DNA of 64,000 nucleotides. Source: Tetmemena sp. SeJ-2015 (lineage: Eukaryota; Ciliophora; Spirotrichea; Sporadotrichida; Oxytrichidae). The stretch covers positions 159,537 through 223,536 of the forward strand of contig JAJKFJ010021523.1 of NCBI GenBank assembly GCA_027382625.1, read 5' to 3'. This document shows, piece after piece, positions 25,348 to 35,838 of this stretch (positions within the stretch are counted from its first letter, which is position 1; every line of letters starts with the position of its first letter). The notes beneath the pieces were generated by a model that saw only the letters and a program-made list of their open reading frames with translations, did not search any database and was not told where the DNA came from. Position numbers and translations under genes: made by a program.

Positions 25348-28300
25348 TCATAGCTATTTTTTTAATATAGAGTATTTTGATTTGATTCTTTGGAGCTCAT
25401 TCTCAAAATTTTGCTGCTGCTTAACTTCCCTATCCTTTTAAATTTTCTCTAAATTCTTGATTCTCTCTTGATGCTTGAGTATTTCCTTCATCTGCTTGTT
25501 CTACTATGTTATTTCATCTAATGTGGAGAACAAATTTATCGCTCACATAAATTATAGTAGAACTATAAATAATAATTTGCCTGCTAATTTGTGAAGCCGT
25601 TATTCCTTCCTCTGATTCGCAAATTTAGAAGTGGCTCGTACTCTTCATCTTCCTGCTCATCATCTGCCATAGTCTCTCCATAATTATTCCTCGGCCTCAC
25701 ATTCTTAAAAAGACTTTGTTTGTGATTGTTGTTGGCAGATCTGAATACAACAGATTGATGGTTTCTCTATCTTGAAGAAGCAGCTTATGAAAAATCAGTG
25801 AAACCACTTCCACCAGCTCCGAATTCAAATTACTACCCACTAGAGATACCACTCTAAGCTCCTGGTCTGGCATTTATTCTGGAAGTGCTGGTAGTTATAT
25901 CCGGTAGGACGCTTTAATCCGCTACAAAAGGAGAGCTTTATCTCTGATACTGCTAGTTCTAATGAAACATAGTTGGATTATTCTTTCGTGTCTATGATTG
26001 ATTCTCGTACCTAAGATTAGATCCTTCTAAGGGGGTGATTTGATTCTTATAAAAAAAATACATCTAGGCTTGTGTAGAAAACTTTTAACTCTATGAAGGT
26101 ATATTTGGCAGTTAAGGCAAGCTTAAGTTGTACTTCATCTTTTACTTTTCCAATTAAGGACTCTCTTGCTTAGAACGCAGATCGTACTCTCTGTCAGAAG
26201 CTTCCTCGTATATACCTTGTCTAAATATCTCAGATTTGTCCTTGTAATGGTTACATGGAGGATTTAAAGTGCAAATCGGGCAACGACCATTCTTCTGTAA
26301 GTCCCCTTAAAACTACTTCACTTATTTAAATTTCATAATATTGCTGCTTCTGCATTTAAACTAACAGCCTCGGAGATGATGATGAGTTTTCTTCAAAGTT
26401 TTTGGGGGAGAAAGAATTCTATTTTATAAATTCTGAAGCCCCAAAGGAGGAGCCATACGTATCTCGAAAGTCAACTTATGAATCTAACTTATTTAAGTTA
26501 TTATTGAAATTGTGTAAGCTTCATTCAAAATAAAATTTATTTTCAATTGTTTAATCAACTTACAATTTAGAATTCAAGATATCTCTAATTGAAAGTAGCC
26601 TAATTTAATGAATTTTGTTAATAAATTTTTTTAAGCTATGCTTAAGTTTGCTTGACTGGGAAGCACTATCTCTGAACGACATCATATCAGTAGATCTAAC
26701 AGTATCTCCAAAGCTACTCCCGTCTTTCAATCTCTATATTTCAAGCCTCATCAATTTATTTTCGAACTTAAGTTTCTCCACCATATCCACATTTTTAGCT
26801 ATTTCCTTTAGCTTTTAGTTTTCCTATTTGAGGACTATCAGCTAACTATTAATTTCATCACCTTAACCCTTCTTTCTCAAATGTAAAACCTCCTTCAGAG
26901 ACTGCAGCTCTTTTTGTAACTTCTACACAAGAGCATCGTCATGAGCATTTATCTCATTTATTTTAGCGTTAGTCATTACCTGTCTAGCTCGATCTGCAAA
27001 CTTCAAAGTGCTTATCGTTTCTTCAATATTGTCACTCACTGGTGAAACTGTTGCTATAAGCACAGTACGAGTGTTTCCACCTAATGAATCTTAGAGAATC
27101 CTAGTCAAATGAGAATCTCTGTAAGGCACGTGTACTTTGACTTTAAAATATTCCTGCTTACTCATTCCATAAGGAGCAAACATATTTTTAATCTTCATTT
27201 CTCCTTTGCTCTGTTTACTGAGAGCTGAGATTACCTTTCCAAGGGTTGTTAAGGAAAGATTTATAGTCTTTAGTTCAGCCAGATGTGCATTATTTTCAAC
27301 TGAGTCATTTATCAATCCCATAATCTTCTCAGAACCAGCTAAGTCGCACAAGTTTAACTTAGCTCTCTTATAATTTATATAATCTTAATGAATCCCCTTG
27401 TGTCAGGCTTATCGCTTTCAATAAGCAGTTGGAAAATAGAGTGACTTCTTGAAGACACCATATTCTTTTTGGTGGATCTCGTTATTCTATTAATTTCTCC
27501 TCTTTTCAAAAGTCCAAAGCAGTCTTTCTCCTGCTGACTATATATTCAGAAAGACCCTCTACAAATATCTGGCCTCCTTCCTCTTCTCTTATTTTGAGAG
27601 GGTGCTTGGCTTCAGTATCTTAAAGTAGATCAAAGATTTTTTCATTATATATCTGTATGAAGGAGCAGTATATAGTTAAATTAGAATCTCTCATTGCTCA
27701 TACTTCTTCGAATATTTATCGAATAGCTCTAGGTATCACGCCTTCTTAAGTTTGGTGCATTCCAAACATCATTTAAAATTATACTAAAAAAGATATCTAA
27801 GCATTTCTCTTATGTTATTCTTTATTGAAGATTTCTGCTGCTTTTTATTCAGCATTATAGTTTCCTCCCATTAAGGTCCAAACATGGTGTAAGTTTTACC
27901 TGATCCCGTTTACCCATAAGCGAAAATAGTTGAATTAATACCTTAAAGTACTCCCTTCACAGTTTCTGAAAAGGATATATTAATGATACATGATAGTAAA
28001 AACAAAATTTGATACTTACCACTTACAAAAGAATAAATTTTCTCTTGCTCGGATTTCTGATCAAGGACCAAATCATACTAGCTTTCAATGAGATGTCCAC
28101 TATCAGTCACTCATATTCAACAATTCTAAGAGATTTTATCAACTGCTAATCTTACTTATTAATCCACAGTTACCACTTCTTCGGAGAGAAACTCTTGTCT
28201 TACTTTTGGCCTCACTCTCACTGCTACCTGTATTCGCTCTCTTTTACTTTTTTGAGTTTCGCTTGTCTTCTGACTTTCATAAAACATATCATTATAATCA

Positions 28301-28467
28301 TTTAAGCTATTAGCATTAAGATTTTGCGTAGAGGATTAATTGCTCATTATCTTAAGCGAGTTAGATTTGACTTGCTACTTCAGAATTGACAAGCTCTCCT
28401 AGGATTTGGATTAGTTGATCTATGAGAGATTTTTCTGAGGTATTTTCTTCTTTGCCGAATTATTCAT
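25348..28467 (-). CDS. kinesin with N-terminal motor
   Basis: Microtubule motor ATPase. The P-loop is STIFAYGQTGSGKTYTMFGP. Switch I is near NMVSSRSHSIFQLL, switch II is KLNLCDLAGSEK, and the motor ends with VPYRDSHLTRIL and NTRTVLIATVSP. About 75 residues, Ser/Lys-rich, precede the motor start RIQVAVRVRP. After the motor come a coiled-coil stalk (KLQKELQSLKEVLHL) and a C-terminal coil ending FENELQRIKSKYSIL before TGA 25348. A GT-AG intron at 27966-28019 precedes the P-loop. Some frame changes remain (27580-27840 and 25560-26600). The subfamily was not assigned. It is convergent with the transporter gene. Confidence 0.88.
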
Positions 28468-28545
28468 TTCCTAAATAAAGTTATTAAAAAGCCTTCATAA
28501 TCATGCATTTCCATTAAGATTACTCGCTTTTTATGGCAATTAAAA

Positions 28546-31406
28546 TCAAACCTTAGATTAATTATAAGTGTATTCTGGCTTCAGTCTTAATATTCTTGAA
28601 TAGATTTTGGTTGATGATTCTGCACTTTCTTAAGCACTTGAAAAGGAGTTTGCTGGTTCTGTCTGCGCTAAGTTCTATATTAAATATAAATAAAGAGACT
28701 TGGACTTACTGTGAACATTAGCAAAAATGAGAGTAGTTTTCTCTGCATGGTCAAAAGTTGTATATCTAAATGCTGTGCTTGCCTTTCTCATCTCCCAAAT
28801 TAACATCTATCACCATCAAGGGCTTCATTTGGGTCTAGAGGATAGATCCTCCTATCCTGGTCATGCTAGCTAATGAAATAAAATTTAAGTTAAATGAGTG
28901 GCTCTTGCTCAGATTCAAGCTCTCGTTAGTGCCTGTCATAGGTTCAGTGCCTGGATTAGTTAAGAAATGTTTGTCTCCTTCTACCACTATTTCTCTTTGG
29001 AATAAATACGACATCTTCACCTTCCTCTCAACTTATAACACTTAAATAATCTTTAAAGAATGAAGATCGTTTTAGACTGTGTTCATAAAATCAAAAGATC
29101 AAAATTGTTCTGTTGAGTCAAAGATGAATCTACCCTTTAAATAGTGCTGACATCTCGCTTTTCCTTTTTATCTCGGCTGTTAGATCTGAGTCTCTAAGCG
29201 ATTCCTAACGATTTTTTATTTATGGCTGGCCTGAATTCATGAGTAAGACTGCTGTCTCTTGATTGCTGCTTCTAATCCTTAGTAGTTTTCTTTCTATCAT
29301 ACAAGGCTTTGAATTTAGAATGGAAAGCTAACACATCTTTCTCGTCTTTGAATTTAAAAATCTTCTCAGGTTAAAAATCAAATTTCTCAGTTTTATACTC
29401 AGAATTTTCAATGGTGTTCACGAACTTACTTTAAAATAAAACATAGATTTGTGCCTAAGGTTTAAGATTCCAGCTATAGCAATTATCACATTTCTGAGAT
29501 CAGAGTAATCAAATCTATCATGCTTAGTGAGATAGTTAATCCAAATATCATCTACCATTTTCATTTCAGATGCTAAAATCTAGTCCCGCTTAATAAAGCC
29601 TAGTTGGCGTAGCAATTCCTTGAAGTTTTTTAAATCTATCATATATTCTATATTATCCTGCCTCTCCTTTAACTTAAAGAATTCGATGGATTAGGTTTGA
29701 ATGTACTTGAATACCAAATCTTCATTAAGTCTCCTAGAATAATTACTACTTAATTCCTCTCTAAACCTTGATGTAGAAGAGTTGTCTCTTGCTTTGGCAG
29801 GACTCCTTGACTTGGAAGTTCTTGTTACTTCTGGATTTAGAAGTCTGGATATATGTTCTTTCTACTAATCAAGTGTTCTATATTAGGCGCTCAATTGTCT
29901 TTATTTACTATTATGCTCTTGCTTTCTATGCTCTTCTGCATTTTTCTTGCTGATACTCTCTTTGAAAAGTCTCTCATGTATAGAGTAGCTCTAAGTGTTT
30001 TACTTATTCTATCTTGCAAGTTGCTCAATAGTGGAAGCCTTCCTTAGCATTTCTAGAAGTGTATTGCTTGTGGTTCTGGTGTGTTTTCCTTAGTTAGTTT
30101 AGGTACTTTTCCTTATTCACTAAGTAACTCAACTCATCATTTAGTTTTTACTTAATTGCATTTTCTAAAAATAATATTCTCTTTTTTAGGCTTGATTGCT
30201 TTAGAATTACTACTGGGATTTGAGGAAAGAATCAAGCTTCTTCTTCGTCATTACTTTCTTGTTGCTGAGCTAGTTATCTCTGTCTTTTCCTCTGGCTCTG
30301 GTTCAGTCTCTGCTATCTTGTGTAAAAGAAAGCATAATTAATGATAAGAGTGCCTTATAGGGGATATTTACTGCCTGTGGGTAAATATTTCTCTTTCTTT
30401 TGAATCTGTCCTCTTATCATTGCACTAAAATAGCTTTGGGTTTCCTTTGTTCTAATTCTTTAGTTCAGGTTTCATATACTTCATGTGTTAGCTTATTTAG
30501 CTCTTTAGATTGTAAATTTATAATGAGCTGTAAATAATATATTGTATATAAAAATGAGCCTAGTTAATTGAGATGGAGGCTTTTTTAGTCAGAATGCTAT
30601 TTTCTTTTCTCCGTCTTGAAAGCACTTCCTAAATTCTTTTGCACTGAATCTAAGTTGTTGATATTTGCAATGGAGTTTTGCATTTAAACTGTTTGATTTG
30701 AGGTGTTAGTGTGGTTGTGGTACTTGTTTAGGTTATTGCGAACTCTTTTCATAATGTTGTTGCTTCCTCTTGGCTGAAAACTGCTCACAAAATAATTACT
30801 AGAAATAGATATTCTATCTCGATTGTTGAGAGAGACTCATATTCAGGTTTGAAATGACAGAGGCTTTATCGAAATGATAGTTTTAACCTGCCTTGGTATC
30901 TGTGGTTCTCCCATCTCTATAAAATAATAAGTTAATGTTTTTTACCTAGTTGGGCTTCCTTTAAGAGAAGTTTTGTATTTGGTGGTAGCTCGTTCTTCAT
31001 TCGAAAGGATGCTTGAAGGCGCTAAATCATCTTAAACTCTTAAATCTTACAGAGTTAATTACAAAATATAATTAATCTATAAATTCTTGAAGTAAATCTC
31101 TTTTTCAATTTCAATATCCTCAGTTGTGACTACAGGATTGATGAGCTTTGCGTAATTGGACTGGTATTTGTTCATTGTCTATCTGGGATCAGGTTTCTAA
31201 AATAAATAAACTCCAAATTCTCACTAAATTATAAACAAAATGAAGCAAGCTTATTTACCTTAGCAGTAGAATCATCTATTTGTGTTTCATCTAATACTCC
31301 TGTGTCATTTTCACCCTATGGCTTTACTTGCTTAACTATAACTGCATAAAGAGTGTGCAAGATATTTACCTTAGCTTATATAGCCAGAATTTTATTGAGG
31401 TTTCAT
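28546..31406 (-). CDS. large ciliate-type protein with VIDVNLG C-terminal domain
   Basis: Start MKPQQNSGYIS at 31406, TGA at 28546. Introns near 31346-31379, 31199-31259 and 30915-30943 join a Gln-rich N-terminal region. Coiled coil follows (SKKNAEEHRKQEHNSKQRQ), then a helical module with FKELLRQLGFIKRDQ and the hydrophobic helix NVIIAIAGILN. The last 150 residues contain GTEPMTGTNESLNL and MKPLMVIDVNLGDEKGKHSI, then DHAEKTTLIFANVH. This is a pattern I associate with conserved axoneme-related ciliate proteins, but I cannot name the family with certainty. AT-rich frame-broken parts (30330-30600 and 29440) are probable IESs. A one-base break lies at about 28758. Confidence 0.6.
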
Positions 31407-32119
31407 TGGAGAGAACAACATTTTATTTTGATTAAACCTTAATTAATTATTGCAATAAAAACACTATCATCACCCAAAATGTATTTTTAATTTTTAGTTT
31501 ACCCTGAAATAAAAGTAAAAGGATAAGATGAAATAAAAGTAATCATAGTGAGAGATGATTTATGAGTAAAATGAAAATCCACTTATAGAAAGTGTATTTA
31601 CTTTAAGTACAGATTATTAAAGTTGAGATGCAGGAATAGAATAAGAAATAGGATTAGAAGACTTTTGGGGACTGAATATGAGCAAAATATTTTGAGCAAA
31701 TAAATCTAAGGGAAGAATATGTATATACAACGAGAGAGGAGAATAGTGGAGGCTGTTAGGATTACTGGTACCAATTTATTGATAAGTTTGTGAATTACTT
31801 TCGCGTTAGCGATAATGAGCTTAATAAGCTGCTTTTATTTACATGAACCTCCTTGTTCGTCCTTATTATTTTGTGAGATGGAACTCTATATTTAGATAAT
31901 TGTTAGTATGTAAGTCTAAGTTTAGCTTTATTGGTGGTTGATTATTTGCACTCAAAATACTGAACAGCAATTTGAAGAGGCCCCTCCATTACTTTCATCA
32001 GCGTTATACTTTTTATACGATTCAAAACAAATACATGCATAACCACTCTAATAAAAAATTGATAGATATAATAAGTTTTATAACATTTGTGGAATGCTAT
32101 CTTTTAAATATTATAATTC
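31407..32119. other. AT-rich spacer, no gene seen
   Basis: No open frame of note under the ciliate code and no recognisable RNA. Repetitive purine motifs (for example near 31505-31545, AAATAAAAGTAA variants) are present. It probably contains intergenic and eliminated DNA. Confidence 0.4.
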
Positions 32120-32950
32120 TAAATGAATAACAGTAGATCTAATAAGCCAAGAATATAGTCACTTTCACAGGCTGAGTTGCAAAAACTGCCTCATCATTAG
32201 TACTCTCTCTCCTAGGCAGATATTTAATCTCACTATCAGGCCTAAGAAAACCTTTAAGCGCATAACCAAAGGAGGAGAATGCAAAATTAGAGCAATGCAG
32301 AAAGCATTCAAACAGTAGCACAGCAAAGCAATTTTACTCCTAACCCTTTCAATCCCGGCTAGTAAAACCTTTTTAATGTAATTGTGCATAGGAGATTGGA
32401 GATAAATCAAAATCTCAAATAAAAGAATGAGAGCATCATAAGTGGAGGTACTTTGCTCCACTAGTAATTCACTGTCAATGGTAACTTACATTAAGTGAGC
32501 ATGAACATAGGAAACCCTTAAAACCTTCCTCATCAATACTTGTAATTGTTATCGTATCTTAAACTTAATGACGTAGAAATGGCTATCAATAGCAGAGACT
32601 AGATTCTCAAAATACTGTTAAAGCTAAGACAAAGAATCAGAGCCTTAGATTTGTAAAATTCTTGCCTCTCATTTTCTTTATAGATCAAGGAGAAAAAGCT
32701 AGCTAAACTTATCAAATTTAGATTTGTTTTACCAATCTCATTGATAAGTTTGATGAGCCTAAAAAGAGAATCCTAACGAAGTAAGATCTTCCATTTAAAT
32801 CTCACTTTTTGAAAGGTTGATTTCAGAATCATGGTTTTGGGATAAAGAATAATTTACATTACTTTCTTTCTTTTTAATATAATCCCATAGGTTATTTAAC
32901 TTCCAGGAGGGAATGAAAGGCTAGAAGACTCAAATTGAAATAATAGGCAC
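32120..32950 (-). CDS. hypothetical Leu-rich helical protein, IES-interrupted
   Basis: Not recognised. Coding blocks read on the minus strand in order: SLSQNHDSEINLSKSEIQ (near 32850), NLISLASFFSLIYKENERQ (near 32680), VTIDSELLVEQSTSTYDALI (near 32470) and a Leu/Cys-rich helix down to EAVFATQPVKVTIF near 32160. Each block is followed by a frame change or TGA in AT-rich sequence, so at least two IESs or introns are likely. There is no clear start codon. It is adjacent and divergent to the first piece of the scrambled RING-CH/FHA gene. Confidence 0.4.
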
Positions 32951-32962
32951 CTCAGTTATTAA

Positions 32963-33591
32963 TTGAGTTTATTTATTGCTAACGATGTCAAAATAATTTC
33001 TAAGGTTGAATCTATCCAAGCTTCAAAATTTCTAGACGAACCCTATATCGACTATGAAAATGACGATATCGAAATTATGAAGGATCTAAAATCGAAGAGG
33101 TTGCTCAACGTGCTATTTCATAACAACAACTACTATTTGGCCGAGCATCCTTAAAAACCAGTAGATAAAACAGAAGCATACGACACTAATCTCTGGCTCA
33201 TGCCTAAATTTATGCCCAAAGTAAGATTGAACTGAATTCTTATTCATAATTTTAGAAAGAGATAGAAATTAAAGAAGGGGATACTATCAGGATGGGCAGG
33301 ATCCCATTTAAAATCACTAAGCTTGTTCTTCAGCTTAACAAAAAGATATTTATGACAATTTATTTAGAGTGATGACTCAAGAATAATTTCACAAGACGAG
33401 CCCACTTTAATCAATGAAGGAGAAATCATCTCTGATCACGCAAATTCTCCTTCGAGAGGCAATGCCATAAACACTAGAGTAAACTCTGAACTCCCTTTGA
33501 ATCAAGTCCATGAAAGCTAGGTTAATTTTAACTTTAAATTTAATGATACTGTCACTCTAGATAACTCCGACAGCAGATTTCCAAAGAGTAA
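32963..33591 (+). CDS. scrambled RING-CH/FHA gene, N-terminal MDS block (piece A1)
   Basis: This is the N-terminus of the dispersed gene. MSLFIANDVKIISKVESIQ is followed by a small FHA/SMAD-like fold whose end EIKEGDTIRMGRIPFKITKL is typical of a ciliate protein group carrying FHA and RING-CH domains. A GT-AG intron lies at 33221-33255. An AT-rich frame break at about 33340-33372 is a probable IES before SDDSRIISQDEP. A Ser/Asn-rich linker runs to AAAGAGTAA at 33583-33591. The same 9-mer opens the RING-CH piece at 49554-49562 (minus strand) in the same codon phase. No RING-CH domain is encoded here, so the gene cannot be complete at this locus. Confidence 0.75.
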
Positions 33592-33668
33592 ACAGCAAGG
33601 TCCTAAAATAAAATTTTACAAGTAAAACTAATAGCCTTAATCATTATTTCAGAGGAGTTATAAAATTA

Positions 33669-33697
33669 TGTTTGGATGAGGCAGAGACTGAAGATAA
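33669..33697 (+). other. 29-bp displaced MDS of RING-CH/FHA gene (piece A2)
   Basis: The segment is TGTTTGGATGA, then GGCAGAG, then ACTGAAGATAA. Both 11-mers recur at 49455-49465 and 49433-49443 on the minus strand, where an 11-bp insert replaces GGCAGAG. Inserting this segment there yields CRICLDEAETEDNPFITPC, the first half of a canonical RING-CH motif. Only 7 bases of unique coding lie between the two pointers. Confidence 0.85.
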
Positions 33698-33747
33698 CCT
33701 CACTCATTTTATAACTATGCTAACTTTTACTAAATTCTTAAAAATAA

Positions 33748-35704
33748 TCAAATTTAGTCTAGAATTTTAAGCTTTGCTTGTATAGCATCTAAGTACATAT
33801 CGTTGACTGCAAGAGTTTTTTCAACATGATGAGCAGGATCACCACCCTTATAATTATTTCTTATCAGCTTTTCGTCCATTTTGGCTCTCTATTCCATAAG
33901 CTGAGCTCTCTTCCTAACTTCTTCCAGCTTTTCAAGCTCACTAAGACTCTAGTTGTTCATGTACTTATCAATTACTTTTCCATCTAGGATATTGGGCCTC
34001 TTTCCTTCCATGTCTCTTTTATACCTTTGGTCTTTCAAATAGTCAACTGCTTTTACAGTCTCAATTTGAGAAGTTTTAAGAGAAGTAGGGTTTATTGAAG
34101 AGTTCCTCATCGGCTTTGTTTTCTAGTGGAGTTTGATCTTCTTTTTCATTGAATTGGGAAGATTAGGAGTGCTTGAATTTACGCTGCTGAATTATGGAAC
34201 ACTTTAAGCATGAGACAGTCCGCCTTTTAACATTAATTGATGCATTATGATATTAAAAGGCGCCTTTAATTAATTGGGAGAGTCATTCATAAAGTCTTCA
34301 AATGGTTCATCATTTAATGATGGTAGGGTCCTTCTAGCTGATCGAAGTCTTCGTTATACAGGTTATGTTTTCAAGCTCTATTTAAGAACCATAAGCTCAT
34401 TTCGTTTTGCATCACTGACTTTAGGCCAGTACATCTCTTTAACATACTTCGCATAGTTTCCAACTTTCTCTAAAATGCGCTTCTTTTCTTCTTTGATTTT
34501 CTCTAGCTCTTCCAATTACCTCACTGCATCTTCATCTTAGACTTCGAGATAAGGTTTGTACTTTAGAGATTGCATGTGATCTCGAATTGTATCCTTTTCT
34601 TTTTCTCTCTGCCTCATAATCAAGTGCTCCATTTATCTTCTTTGCTGTTCGTACTATCTTTTGTGCTTTTCAATTCCTAGTTCGCAAACAGGTTTGTACA
34701 TGTCTCTCAAACTTTTTAGTTTCTCCTTTTAGCTCTCAAGTTCTGGCATCTCTATTTCCTACTTGTACTTCTACTCGTATTGCATATATAGAGGTTGTGC
34801 ATTCATAACTTGCTTGACTGTGACAGCTGTTTCTAGTTAGAACCTTCTCCTTTCCTCCTCTTTCTCTTTCATTTTCTAAATTATTTCTTGCTTTTTCTAT
34901 TTGAACTCTATTTCATTCCTCTGTTTTTCTTCCTCTCTCCTTTTGTTTTATTCTTCCATTTCCTTGCTTTGCTTCTCATCAAGCTACTTCTATTTCAATT
35001 ATTTAGCCTTTTCTCGTTCTTCTCTCTCCTTTGCTATGCGCTTTATGAAAGTCTTTGCTTATTTCTCTTATATAACCTGAAAGTGAAATTTATATTTGAA
35101 GTTTTATACTTACTTGATCTTCTTGGTTTATTCTTTCATGGTAGTTTGATACTTGCTTCAAATGCTGCACCAATCCTAATTTCTCATACAAGGCTAGGTC
35201 TTAGTCATAGAGTTCCTCAAAGATGTGCTTCTAGTCAGAAATCAGTTTCATCTTAGCTTCCTATCTCAAATTAAGATTAAAACATATCACCAAACATTCC
35301 CTGGAGTTATTTAAATTCAATTTCTTAATGGATGCTAAATCTTACAAACTCTTTTTTGCTGAGAGCATTTTGGTGTACAGTCAGAAATAGTAATTATTCC
35401 TCTATCTCGTGCCTTTTTAGCTTTCCTTTTATTTTCTTTAGCACTTTTTCAGCAGATATATTCTAAATAAAGTAAAGTAGGAATTCTAGATTACCTTATT
35501 GATTGAGGTAGAGCCATGAATCAGGGTCTCATGCACAAAGTCATTTTCTTTTGATACAACTCCAAATATAACCTAAAGTTTTCAATGTCAAAATATATTT
35601 ACAGGCCCTAGCTCAACATGATTTTCTTGAGCCTCTTTTAACAAAGACTTAAGCTTCTATTTTTTGAGAATTGAATGGCTGTCTTAGTGCAAAACAAGTG
35701 CCAT
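33748..35704 (-). CDS. coiled-coil protein, possibly ciliary
   Basis: Not named with certainty. MALVLHQDSHSILKKQKLKS starts at 35704, and TGA at 33748 follows AIQAKLKILDQI. The protein is almost entirely charged helix and coiled coil (for example KEMEEQNKRREEEKQRNEIE). It has a distinctive conserved-looking block KVGNYAKYVKEMYWPKVSD and an ordered N-terminal stretch LYDQDLALYEKLGLVQHLKQ. The C-terminus contains RNNYKGGDPAHHVEKTLAV. A GT-AG intron lies at 35087-35113, with two more inserts near 35465-35495 and 35575-35605. The block composition resembles axonemal coiled-coil proteins, but this is inference. Its 3' end nearly abuts piece A2 of the scrambled gene. Confidence 0.6.
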
Positions 35705-35838
35705 TTAGTTTTTTATTTATAGAAATTACTCTCTAATGCTGTTTGTTGAGTTAACAATTGATTGGTTAAGTAATTTATAAAGCATAATAGTATTCTAGCT
35801 CATTATCAAATATCATTATTATATAATAAGTCGCAATT

